64,000 nt of DNA from Shimia isoporae (GTDB lineage: Bacteria; Pseudomonadota; Alphaproteobacteria; Rhodobacterales; Rhodobacteraceae): contig NZ_SMGR01000002.1 of assembly GCF_004346865.1 (NCBI RefSeq), positions 434,001 to 498,000 on the forward strand, given 5' to 3'. The notes under the pieces were generated by a model that had not been told where the DNA came from, made no database searches, and was given only the letters and a program-made list of their open reading frames with translations. The position numbers and the translations under genes were made by a program. Shown here piece by piece: positions 17,663-25,332 of this stretch (the stretch's first letter is position 1; every line of letters starts with the position of its first letter).

Positions 17663-18412
17663 TCACAGTTTCCATCCCGAATGCAGCGCAGCAATACCCA
17701 TCGTCAGGTTGCGATACTTCGCGTTCTCGAAACCGGCCTGTTTGACCATACCCAGAAAGGTCTCCTGATCTGGAAACTTGCGGATGCTTTCCACCAGGTA
17801 CTGATAGCTGTCCCGATCATTCGCGATCACTTGCCCCATCTTCGGAATGATATTGAACGAATACAGGTCATAAACCTTTTGCATCATGTCATTGGGAATT
17901 TGGGAGAACTCCAGCACCATAAGGCGCCCACCCGGTTTCAGAACGCGAAAGGCCTCGTTCAGAGCTTCTTGCGGACGGGTCACGTTACGGATGCCAAAGC
18001 TGATGGTGTAAACGTCGAACGTGTTGTCTTCGAATGGCAAGGCCATCGCATCACCGACCACCCAGTCCAGGCTTTCCGCCATTTGCGCAGCCTCGGCCCG
18101 TTTGCGACCCTCCACCAGCATCGGTTCTGTCAGGTCGCACACCGTCGCATGTCCATAACCCGCACGACCGAGAAACTTGAACGACACGTCTCCTGTGCCA
18201 CCCGCAACATCCAGAAGACGCTGACCGGGTCGGGGTGCCAGCCAATCCATCATCGCATCTTTCCAGATGCGATGAATCCCCATCGACATAACATCGTTCA
18301 TCACGTCGTACTTAGAAGCCACAGAGTTGAAAACGCCCTGCACCTTGCCCGCCTTTTCCGACTCCGGCACCGTTTCAAAGCCGAAATGCGTGGTGTTGCT
18401 GTCCTGGGTCAT
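17663..18412 (-). CDS. ubiE: Bifunctional demethylmenaquinone / 2-polyprenyl-benzoquinol methyltransferase
   Basis: A 249-residue SAM-dependent C-methyltransferase in ubiquinone synthesis. Seen: [20 protein letters not shown] at the N-terminus, the SAM motif [27 protein letters not shown], and the UbiE signature [20 protein letters not shown]. The start at 18412 has AGGGA 8 bases upstream and matches the usual N-terminus; upstream in-frame codons to 18568 are unlikely to be translated. It is first gene of a ubiE-ubiB operon. Confidence 0.95.
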   Translation of the reverse strand: MTQDSNTTHFGFETVPESEKAGKVQGVFNSVASKYDVMNDVMSMGIHRIWKDAMMDWLAPRPGQRLLDVAGGTGDVSFKFLGRAGYGHATVCDLTEPMLVEGRKRAEAAQMAESLDWVVGDAMALPFEDNTFDVYTISFGIRNVTRPQEALNEAFRVLKPGGRLMVLEFSQIPNDMMQKVYDLYSFNIIPKMGQVIANDRDSYQYLVESIRKFPDQETFLGMVKQAGFENAKYRNLTMGIAALHSGWKL

Positions 18413-18867
18413 ATGGGCGTCCCTATCTGGTTCGGGACTCTTCATATCTCTCTGTGGAAACCGGCACAATGCGGCGTTTGGGTGACCCCCTGATTGCACG
18501 CCAAAGTCTTTGTAAAAGTTGACAACGCCAGCACCTTTTTGCCGAGCCACTTGCAAACCCGGAAACAAGTCTCACATGCGAACCACGCGCGATGCTGCAA
18601 GGCATTGCCAGACGCGCGTTAACCAAGTCTTCACCTAATTTGCCTCAAATTCGAAGGATCTCAATTCAAAGGATCGACAGCATCATGCCGGGAACACCAA
18701 CCAAACAACCCGTGGAAGCGAGATCTAACAAAAGTTTGCACAAGCGGCTGTCATTTTTCTCGCAAACCCGCCACCGATTCCGTTACATTGCTGTTACTCG
18801 AAGCGAAGCAAGAGATATCCGACGCCGCAAACCACTCACCTCTGCGCGTCCCCGACCAGGAAAAAAG
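18413..18867. other. 455-bp divergent intergenic region between ubiE and a GT2 gene
   Basis: It must hold the ubiE promoter (minus strand) and the start signals of the glycosyltransferase (plus strand). Open frames run through it, but they lack family similarity or a ribosome binding site. I see no convincing hairpin terminator, repeat or RNA gene. Confidence 0.5.
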
Positions 18868-19734
18868 ATGCCGAACATTTCGACGTCTCAAGAAGTGAAT
18901 GCGGTCCGTGTGACCGTGTTTATGCCGACGTTCAACCAAAAAAACCTAGTTTCCCAAGCACTTGAAAGTGTCCTTTCTCAAAAGGTCGACTTTCGGTACG
19001 AAATCTTCGTGCACGATGACGCATCTTCGGACGGGACCCGCGAAATCCTGGAAGCCTACGCCGAAAAACACCCTGACATCATTCGCCTGATGCTTCAGGA
19101 CGAAAATCAATACAGCCAAGGGCGCCGCATTTTGGCTTTGGCTTTGCCCGAGTTCCGCGGTGAGTACGTAGCTTTCCTAGACGGCGATGATCTCTGGACC
19201 AACGACACCAAACTGGCGAAGCAAGTGGCTTACATGGACGCCAACCCCGGGTGCGCGCTTTGCCAAACGATGTCGTCCTACTGGGACAGCGCAAACGAAA
19301 TCGAACTCAAGGAGTTCCCCCCGCTTGTGAGACGGGAACCTCTTCCGGGGTCCTATCTGGCGACAGGCAACTTTGTGCAGGCATGCGCAACCATCCTAAG
19401 GCTGTCCGCACTCGGAAAGTTGCCTGACGATTTCGACGCGATCCCTTTCGGCGATTATGCGGTGTATGCCTTGGCCGCCCGAAACGGGTGGATCGGTTTC
19501 ATTCCCGAAAAGATGGCCCGCTACCATTTCCACGAGACAAACACCTGGGCCTCGTTGCCCGTCGAAACCCGTATTGAGCGCACAAAAAGCGTCAAGAGGT
19601 ACTTGCTGAGCTATTTGCCGTGGTACCAGCTTCCGTTTTGGCGCGCCTCCTTGGTCGACAAGAAGCCAGTCGCCCTTTGGCGGCTCTTTCGACGACTGGA
19701 CCGCTTCAAGATCCAGCTATCGGCCAGCAATTAA
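18868..19734 (+). CDS. Family 2 glycosyltransferase
   Basis: A 288-residue GT-A fold enzyme, probably at the inner face of the membrane. VRVTVFMPTFNQKNLVSQAL is the N-terminal strand, HDDASSDGT the first nucleotide-binding Asp motif, and AFLDGDDLWT the DxD-type metal site. The C-terminus is basic (RLFRRLDRFKIQ). It transfers a sugar from a nucleotide donor; neither donor nor acceptor can be read. The start at 18868 follows AGGAAAAAAG; the longer frame to 18592 is low-complexity and basic. Its stop (TAA) overlaps the convergent methyltransferase stop in TTAA. It interrupts the ubiE-mutM neighbourhood. Confidence 0.85.
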   Translation: MPNISTSQEVNAVRVTVFMPTFNQKNLVSQALESVLSQKVDFRYEIFVHDDASSDGTREILEAYAEKHPDIIRLMLQDENQYSQGRRILALALPEFRGEYVAFLDGDDLWTNDTKLAKQVAYMDANPGCALCQTMSSYWDSANEIELKEFPPLVRREPLPGSYLATGNFVQACATILRLSALGKLPDDFDAIPFGDYAVYALAARNGWIGFIPEKMARYHFHETNTWASLPVETRIERTKSVKRYLLSYLPWYQLPFWRASLVDKKPVALWRLFRRLDRFKIQLSASN

Positions 19735-20597
19735 GCGCGGCGGGAAATCACCAGCAGATATCCGTTTGGCAGCGTTTCACTGTCCACTCCATCAACGTAG
19801 TGCGTGTTCAAGAACGTGTTGATACGTCCACGGTCCACGTTCTTGGAGAAGACATTGAACATTTCTGACAGGAAGGTCACAGGCGCGGTCCCGTTCGCCT
19901 GAACAGTGACGTCATAGTTCCTTGAGCCTGCCCAAGCCTCAACGTCTTCCGTCTTTGGCATCAAACATTCAAGGTGTTCTTTGGCCCAACCCGCGTTGGC
20001 ATATTCCACAAACAACTCCATGCCTTCTTCTTTGGCAGACGTTCCCATGTCGAAGGGGTTCAGGAGTACCAATGCCTTTTTCGCGTGGCTCATGAGCCCG
20101 TCCAGAAAATCGTCTCTCGCTGCCTTTGGTATGTGCTCGAGAACGTGACAGCACACCACAAAATCAAAGCTCTCGCCTTCGAATGGCAGCGAATTGCTGT
20201 CCAGCCCGTTTGCGATGGGCTCTGCCAGGAAATACCCGGCCTCTGGGAGAAAACTTGCCAATTGTCCATCACCACCACCCACATCAAGAAAACTCCACTC
20301 CGGTAGATCGCCAGCGAGGTCCTGCAAGGTGCGCTGAAGAGTGCGGAAGCGATAATACTTGTTGTGATCCAGCGAGAGATGTTCCACGGCAGGAATAGCC
20401 TGAAACGGGTTCTCAACAGTTGCATCCAGAGTGGCAGCTGAACGCATCACGGCGTGAGCCGCATAGTGCCGGTTCCGCCGCGAATAGGCCTGCGCCAGAG
20501 CACTATGTGCCTCTGGGTTGTCAGGGTCGGCTTTGATGGCGTCCATCAAAGCCAGAAGCTCATTCGGTTTCTTTTTCTTGGAAAACAACTTTCTCAT
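19731..20597 (-). CDS. SAM-dependent methyltransferase with N-terminal TPR-like segment
   Basis: A 288-residue protein. Residues ~10-60 resemble one TPR unit (DNPEAHSALAQAYSRRNRHYAA); residues ~95-200 are a class I methyltransferase with the SAM loop FLDVGGGDGQLASFL and, after it, FDFVVCCHVLEHIPK, as in methyltransferase type 11. The target is unknown; pairing with a GT2 gene suggests methylation of a sugar or glycan end, which is inference. Its start overlaps by ATGA a possible 84-codon upstream frame. Convergent with the GT2 gene, sharing TTAA at the stops. Confidence 0.8.
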   Translation of the reverse strand: MRKLFSKKKKPNELLALMDAIKADPDNPEAHSALAQAYSRRNRHYAAHAVMRSAATLDATVENPFQAIPAVEHLSLDHNKYYRFRTLQRTLQDLAGDLPEWSFLDVGGGDGQLASFLPEAGYFLAEPIANGLDSNSLPFEGESFDFVVCCHVLEHIPKAARDDFLDGLMSHAKKALVLLNPFDMGTSAKEEGMELFVEYANAGWAKEHLECLMPKTEDVEAWAGSRNYDVTVQANGTAPVTFLSEMFNVFSKNVDRGRINTFLNTHYVDGVDSETLPNGYLLVISRRA

Positions 20598-20848
20598 AGA
20601 ACCGTCACCATTTCTTTCTGGGTTGCAGCACCTCGGCGAGCCTTGCTGACGGTGATGGCATCCCTACAATTGTACAGCATATGTCTTACCCGCCTGCGCG
20701 CAACCGACACCTCAATCTGTTGGAGGTCCACGAACATGTATTTCAATCTTTGTCGGACCACCGAAACAAGCCATAAGCCGATGGTCATCCCGAATTTGAT
20801 GTTCCGTAAAAGAGGCAAGACCCGTATCTCTGGTGAACTGCTTCCCAT
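20594..20848 (-). CDS. Possible 84-residue unknown protein upstream of the methyltransferase
   Basis: An open frame from ATG 20848 whose TGA overlaps the methyltransferase ATG by 4 nt (ATGA), the arrangement of a translationally coupled pair. The product would have one hydrophobic stretch ([13 protein letters not shown]) followed by a basic tail. I recognise no family, and third-position GC is lower than in neighbouring genes. It may be a small real gene, a remnant of a larger one, or chance. Otherwise the 290-bp gap before mutM shows nothing definite. Confidence 0.25.
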   Translation of the reverse strand: MGSSSPEIRVLPLLRNIKFGMTIGLWLVSVVRQRLKYMFVDLQQIEVSVARRRVRHMLYNCRDAITVSKARRGAATQKEMVTVL

Positions 20849-20887
20849 GACTCCGTCTTGGACCTCGAACTAGAAGAGCTGAACAAC

Positions 20888-21739
20888 ATGCCTGAACTGC
20901 CCGAAGTCGAAACTGTGCGTCGCGGCCTGGCACCCGCCATGGAGGGCGCGGTCATCTCCAAGGCCATGGTCAATCGCCCCGATCTACGCTGGCCTTTTCC
21001 GGACCGCATGGCCGATCGCCTGACTGGTGCGCGGGTCAATCAATTGCGACGCCGATCCAAATACATCCTCGCGGACCTCGATACCGGCGAGTCGCTTCTC
21101 GTGCACTTGGGGATGTCGGGACGCATGACCGTTTCCGGCGATCCTCTTGGCCAATTCGTTCACGACCACCCACAGGCCCAGAAACACGACCATGTGGTCT
21201 TTGATATGGACAACGGCGCCCGCATCACATTCAACGACCCGCGCCGTTTTGGAGCGATGGACCTTCTGCCCTCCGATAACACCGACACACATCCTTTACT
21301 CGCCAAACTCGGTCCCGAGCCTCTGGGAAACGATTTTCACGAATCCTATCTCGCCAGCCGACTCACGGGCCGCAACACACCCATCAAATCCGCGCTGCTG
21401 GACCAAAGCATTGTTGCCGGATTGGGCAATATCTACGTTTGCGAGGCGCTTTATCGTGCAGGCATCTCTCCACGTCGCAAAGCAGGAGCAATTTCCGAAA
21501 AACGGGTTCACTCCCTCGTGCCGATCATCCGTGACGTCCTGTCGGAAGCCATCAAAGCCGGCGGTTCATCGCTTCGAGATTTCCGCCAAGCCGATGGAGA
21601 ACTTGGATATTTTCAACATAGTTTCGATGTGTACGGTCGCGAATCGAAACCCTGCAAAACGGCTGATTGCCGCGCCACAATCAGCCGAATCACCCAGTCG
21701 GGACGCTCATCCTTCTTCTGCCCGCAATGCCAAAGATAA
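20888..21739 (+). CDS. mutM: Formamidopyrimidine-DNA glycosylase (Fpg/MutM)
   Basis: A 283-residue base-excision repair enzyme that removes 8-oxoguanine and Fapy lesions. It begins [14 protein letters not shown]: the Pro exposed after Met removal is the catalytic nucleophile and Glu3 is essential. This fixes the start at 20888 rather than the in-frame codon at 20858. [10 protein letters not shown] carries the conserved Lys, and [18 protein letters not shown] the H2TH motif. The C-terminal zinc finger has Cys-x4-Cys-x16-Cys-x2-Cys spacing (CKTADC ... CPQC). It is followed by an enoyl-CoA hydratase gene. Confidence 0.96.
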   Translation: MPELPEVETVRRGLAPAMEGAVISKAMVNRPDLRWPFPDRMADRLTGARVNQLRRRSKYILADLDTGESLLVHLGMSGRMTVSGDPLGQFVHDHPQAQKHDHVVFDMDNGARITFNDPRRFGAMDLLPSDNTDTHPLLAKLGPEPLGNDFHESYLASRLTGRNTPIKSALLDQSIVAGLGNIYVCEALYRAGISPRRKAGAISEKRVHSLVPIIRDVLSEAIKAGGSSLRDFRQADGELGYFQHSFDVYGRESKPCKTADCRATISRITQSGRSSFFCPQCQR

Positions 21740-21802
21740 CTTGATCCGTGGTCTGCAAGTGATAAGGAATCACCCCTGACTGGAACAACGAAAGCACCAC
21801 TC

Positions 21803-22579
21803 ATGGCTTTTGAGACGATCATCGTCGACGTCGAGGACCACGTGGCCCTCATCAAACTCAACCGACCCGATGCCTTGAACGCGCTGAATCAACAGCTCAT
21901 CGGCGAGGTCATGACCGCCCTCAAGGAGGCGGATGCCAACGACAAGGTGCGTTGCATCGTGCTTACCGGCTCGGAAAAGGCCTTTGCGGCTGGTGCGGAC
22001 ATCAAGGAAATGTCCGAAATGAGCTTTGCCGACGTGAACCAGTCGGATTTGTTTGGCGCCTTTGGCGATGAAATCCAGCGAGTGCGCAAGCCGGTCATCG
22101 CAGCAGTCTCGGGCTATGCGCTCGGCGGCGGCTGCGAGGTGGCGATGGCGTGTGATTTCATCATTGCGGCCGACAACGCGAAATTCGGCCAGCCGGAAAT
22201 CAACCTGGGTGTGATCGCCGGTATTGGCGGGTCCCAGCGCCTGACGCGCGCTGTCGGCAAAGCCAAGTCGATGGATATGAATCTGACGGGTCGCTTTATG
22301 GATGCCGAAGAGGCCGAGCGCGCTGGTTTGGTCAGCCGCGTTGTGCCTGCCAAGAAGTTGATGGAAGAGACCCTCGCAGTTGCCCATAAGATCGCCGAGA
22401 AATCGTTGATTGCCGCGCGCACTGCCAAGGAGGCCGTAAACCGCTCCTTCGAAACGACGCTATCCGAAGGCCTGCTGTTCGAACGCCGCTCTTTCCATGC
22501 GCTCTTCGCAACTGAAGACCAGAAAGAAGGCATGGCCGCCTTCATCGAGAAACGCGAGCCGCAGTTCCGCGACAAATAA
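21803..22579 (+). CDS. Enoyl-CoA hydratase
   Basis: A 258-residue crotonase-fold enzyme adding water to trans-2-enoyl-CoA in fatty acid beta-oxidation. Seen: the oxyanion-hole segment [22 protein letters not shown] with the first catalytic Glu, and [20 protein letters not shown] with the second. Both glutamates present argue for true hydratase activity, as in short-chain EchA/Ech proteins. A strong terminator follows. It lies between mutM and rpsT. Confidence 0.92.
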   Translation: MAFETIIVDVEDHVALIKLNRPDALNALNQQLIGEVMTALKEADANDKVRCIVLTGSEKAFAAGADIKEMSEMSFADVNQSDLFGAFGDEIQRVRKPVIAAVSGYALGGGCEVAMACDFIIAADNAKFGQPEINLGVIAGIGGSQRLTRAVGKAKSMDMNLTGRFMDAEEAERAGLVSRVVPAKKLMEETLAVAHKIAEKSLIAARTAKEAVNRSFETTLSEGLLFERRSFHALFATEDQKEGMAAFIEKREPQFRDK

Positions 22580-22597
22580 ACCTGCAGAACTCCAGTC

Positions 22598-22628
22598 AAA
22601 GGCCGCTCCAGAACCGGGGCGGCCTTTT
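22598..22628 (+). terminator. Rho-independent terminator after the enoyl-CoA hydratase gene
   Basis: AAAGGCCGCTCC (22598-22609) pairs with GGGGCGGCCTTT (22616-22627), 12 bp with one G-T wobble, and a T follows. It starts 19 bases after the stop codon. Confidence 0.75.
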
Positions 22629-22718
22629 GCGTGAGGTAGGCCCACGCTTTGCTGACGGGATACCGACGCGATGCAGTCAGTGGATTCCAGCCTGTCCATA
22701 CATGTTGGGGATTCCCGT

Positions 22719-22746
22719 TTGCATTCCCTGCGAAACTCTCTATAAG
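22719..22746 (+). promoter_or_regulatory. Candidate sigma-70 promoter for rpsT
   Basis: TTGCAT (22719-22724), a 16-base spacer and TATAAG (22741-22746). Transcription starting near 22753 would give a leader of about 118 bases. GANTC sites lie at 22683 and 22710 just upstream and at 22789 inside the leader. Confidence 0.5.
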
Positions 22747-22870
22747 CACCCGTCATACATGCGCGTGCAGCCCGCTCTGGCTTGATCTGATTCTCTCTGA
22801 TGAACGAGAGGCCCTGTTCGGGACGTGGCACGCATTCACAAACGACCGAACCAAGTAAAGGTTACAGATC

Positions 22871-23134
22871 ATGGCAAATTCGCCCCAGGCAAAGAAGCGC
22901 GCCCGTCAGAACGAGCGCCGTCTCGAAGTTAACAAAGCCCGCCGTTCGCGCATCCGCACCTCCCTGCGCAAAGTCGAAGAAGCAATCGCTTCCGGCGACA
23001 AAGAAGCAGCAACCGCAGCTCTGCGCGCCGCTCAGCCTGAGCTGATGCGTGGCGTGACCAAAGGCGTCTACCACAAGAACACCGCATCGCGGAAAATGTC
23101 GCGCCTCGCGGCGCGCGTCAAAGCGATCGCGTAA
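22871..23134 (+). CDS. rpsT: 30S ribosomal protein S20
   Basis: An 87-residue, very basic, helical protein of the small subunit: [26 protein letters not shown]..., with [21 protein letters not shown] at the C-terminus. Length and ends match S20. AAAGG lies before the ATG. It is a monocistronic unit with its own candidate promoter, a long leader (S20 is known to be autoregulated in E. coli) and a strong terminator. It flanks the proposed replication origin. Confidence 0.97.
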   Translation: MANSPQAKKRARQNERRLEVNKARRSRIRTSLRKVEEAIASGDKEAATAALRAAQPELMRGVTKGVYHKNTASRKMSRLAARVKAIA

Positions 23135-23147
23135 GACTCTAGAGTCT
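23134..23147. repeat. 14-bp perfect palindrome overlapping the rpsT stop, holding two GANTC sites
   Basis: AGACTCTAGAGTCT begins at the last base of the rpsT stop codon. It contains GACTC (23135-23139) and GAGTC (23142-23146), both CcrM methylation sequences. In RNA it could form a short hairpin. Confidence 0.7.
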
Positions 23148-23158
23148 ATGTAAAATCC

Positions 23159-23188
23159 AAAAAGCGTCGCCTTAGGGCGGCGCTTTTT
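23159..23188 (+). terminator. Rho-independent terminator after rpsT
   Basis: AAAAAGCGTCGCC (23159-23171) pairs with GGCGGCGCTTTTT (23176-23188) across a TTAG loop, 13 bp with one wobble, and a T-run is included. It separates rpsT from the origin-like segment. Confidence 0.85.
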
Positions 23189-23308
23189 CTTTGCCCCCAG
23201 GTCAACTGGTTCCAACATTCGGGACAGGCACCCGAATGCCGATTCCAACTTTTTTGTATTGACCAAGCGCCCGAATCCGAGGCGTCGTCCGGAATCCGGA
23301 AACGAATC

Positions 23309-23317
23309 TTTTCCACA
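23309..23317 (+). promoter_or_regulatory. DnaA box TTTTCCACA
   Basis: One mismatch to TTATCCACA. It is followed 11 bases later by GATTCTTTCGC (23329-23339), which contains a GANTC site. Confidence 0.55.
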
Positions 23318-23399
23318 GATCAAAACCCGATTCTTTCGCGGATTTGCACAAGGCAAGGGCAGAGTGATCTTTCTTCGTAAATTAAGTGATTTCAGAGAC

Positions 23400-23408
23400 T
23401 TATCCACA
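23400..23408 (+). promoter_or_regulatory. DnaA box TTATCCACA (perfect consensus)
   Basis: Exact match to the consensus. It is followed 8 bases later by GATTCTTTTTCGC (23417-23429), the same word found after the box at 23309. Confidence 0.75.
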
Positions 23409-23789
23409 GGCCGCCAGATTCTTTTTCGCAAATGAATGAGTCAAGATCGAAGTTTCATTGCCGCGCGCGCAGGCAGCTTGCTAGTTTCGATCCTGCGATT
23501 CACATCGCCTTGGGGGGAACGGACGCTAAACCGCTGACGCACTGCCTTACCGTGCTTGCCTGCCAACTCGCTATTTCGGGTCGGCAAAGCGGTTTTTCTG
23601 GCGTTTAGACCGTTCCTACGGAGCAGCGCACCTGCGCTTTGTGAGCAAAACTGACCTGGGACAGGGACCCCCGGGACAAAGACGTTTTTGATCCGCTCTT
23701 CTGACGTTATGTCGCCCAATTGGTGTGATCTCGTAACGAAAAGAAGACGCCGGGCAACCGGCACATACGCTGAAGGAAAACGGGGACAC

Positions 23790-25157
23790 ATGACACAGGA
23801 ACAATGGGGCGCACTACGGCAAGAGCTGCTCAAGACAGTTGGCCAGAACAACTTTAAGACCTGGATCGAACCGATCGAGTTTTTTGAACTCGCCGACGGT
23901 GTCGCAACCTTCAACGTCCCGACCAATTTTATTGGCAACTATGTGTCCCAGAACTATGGCGACCTGATCCTGCACCAGATGACCCGCTCCGGCCATGCCG
24001 TCCAGCGCATTCACTTTGCTGTCGCAGCCAACACACCAGCACGACCTACAGCACCTGCTGCGGAAACGCCGGCACCGACCACTGCTCCGGCCTCTGCCGA
24101 GAACCGGGAACTGGAAATGACCGGCGCGCCGTTGGATGCGCGGTTCACCTTCGACAGCTTCGTCGTTGGCAAGCCGAACGAACTCGCCAACGCTGCGGCC
24201 CGCCGCGTTGCCGAAGGCGGTCCCGTCACTTTCAATCCGCTGTTCCTTTATGGCGGCGTAGGCCTCGGCAAGACGCACCTGATGCACGCCATTGCGTGGG
24301 AACTTCAGTCCCAGCGCCCAGATCTCAATGTCCTCTACTTGTCCGCCGAACAATTCATGTACCGGTTCGTGCAGGCCCTTCGTGATCGCAAGATGATGGA
24401 CTTCAAAGAACTGTTCCGCTCGGTTGATGTGCTGATGGTGGACGATGTGCAATTCATCGCCGGCAAGGACAGCACACAGGAAGAGTTCTTCCACACGTTC
24501 AACGCGCTCGTGGACCAGAACAAACAGATCATCATTTCCGCCGACCGTGCACCAGGCGAGATCAAAGATCTCGAAGAGCGCATCAAGAGCCGTTTGCAAT
24601 GCGGTCTAGTCGTGGATTTACATCCGACTGACTATGAGCTCCGCCTTGGCATCCTGCAGTCAAAAGTTGACAGCTACCGCGCTCAGTACCCGGATCTGCA
24701 ATTGGCCGACGGCGTGCTGGAATTCCTTGCTCACCGCATCTCTACCAATGTGCGTGTCCTCGAGGGCGCCCTTACCCGCCTCTTTGCGTTCGCCTCGCTC
24801 GTGGGACGTGAAATCACAATGGAACTCACACAGGACTGTCTCTCGGACGTGTTGCGCGCATCCGAGCGCAAGATCTCGGTCGAGGAGATCCAGCGCAAGG
24901 TCGCCGAGCATTACAATATCCGTCTGTCGGACATGATCGGTCCCAAGCGCGTGCGTACTTTTGCCCGCCCACGCCAGATCGCTATGTATCTCTGTAAACA
25001 GCTAACCTCGCGCAGCCTGCCCGAGATCGGACGCCGCTTTGGCGGCCGCGACCACACCACGGTGATGCACGGTGTGAAACGCGTTGAGGAGCTTCGCACA
25101 CAGGACGCGCAGATCAGCGACGATCTGGAACTTCTGCGTCGTGCGCTCGAGGCCTGA
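23790..25157 (+). CDS. dnaA: Chromosomal replication initiator protein DnaA
   Basis: A 455-residue AAA+ ATPase that binds DnaA boxes and opens oriC. Domain I begins WGALRQELLKTVGQNNFKTWIEPIEF. Domain II is a short Ala/Pro/Thr-rich linker (about residues 75-110). Domain III has Walker A GGVGLGKTHL and Walker B DVLMVDDVQF. Domain IV has the DNA-binding signature GRRFGGRDHTTVMHGVKRVEEL. I start at ATG 23790 because MTQEQWGALR matches the normal domain I; the in-frame upstream 34 codons are not family-like. A hairpin follows before dnaN. Confidence 0.97.
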   Translation: MTQEQWGALRQELLKTVGQNNFKTWIEPIEFFELADGVATFNVPTNFIGNYVSQNYGDLILHQMTRSGHAVQRIHFAVAANTPARPTAPAAETPAPTTAPASAENRELEMTGAPLDARFTFDSFVVGKPNELANAAARRVAEGGPVTFNPLFLYGGVGLGKTHLMHAIAWELQSQRPDLNVLYLSAEQFMYRFVQALRDRKMMDFKELFRSVDVLMVDDVQFIAGKDSTQEEFFHTFNALVDQNKQIIISADRAPGEIKDLEERIKSRLQCGLVVDLHPTDYELRLGILQSKVDSYRAQYPDLQLADGVLEFLAHRISTNVRVLEGALTRLFAFASLVGREITMELTQDCLSDVLRASERKISVEEIQRKVAEHYNIRLSDMIGPKRVRTFARPRQIAMYLCKQLTSRSLPEIGRRFGGRDHTTVMHGVKRVEELRTQDAQISDDLELLRRALEA

Positions 25158-25187
25158 GCGACCTGCTTTCACCGATTTCGTGATCAA

Positions 25188-25215
25188 AACGCCGCGTCCT
25201 TCGGGATGCGGCGTT
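25188..25215 (+). terminator. Hairpin with TTCG tetraloop between dnaA and dnaN
   Basis: AACGCCGCGTCC (25188-25199) pairs with GGATGCGGCGTT (25204-25215) across TTCG: 12 bp with one G-T wobble. Only a weak T-rich tail (CTATATTTGG) follows, so it may be a terminator or a partial attenuator that lowers read-through into dnaN. Confidence 0.6.
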
Positions 25216-25332
25216 CTATATTTGGTCCACAACCTTGACGCCTCTCCCGAAGTGGCAGACAAAGGCAAAAAAGCTTGCGCCGAAAGGGGAAACCGCTAGT
25301 GTCTCCCTCCCGGCAATCGAGAGGACGATGGG

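Larger units (their letters stand above)
23189..23789. other. Candidate chromosomal replication origin (oriC) and dnaA promoter region
   Basis: About 600 bp without a credible gene between rpsT and dnaA. Three DnaA-box-like sites lie in the same orientation: TTTTCCACA (23309-23317), ATTTGCACA (23342-23350, weaker) and the perfect consensus TTATCCACA (23400-23408). An AT-rich stretch, GTAAATTAAGTGATTT (23377-23392), lies just before the perfect box and could unwind. Eight GANTC sites lie at 23241, 23273, 23292, 23304, 23329, 23417, 23438 and 23497. Together with the adjacent dnaA this supports an origin; dnaA autoregulation could explain the boxes instead. I found no convincing -35/-10 pair for dnaA. 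Confidence 0.55.
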
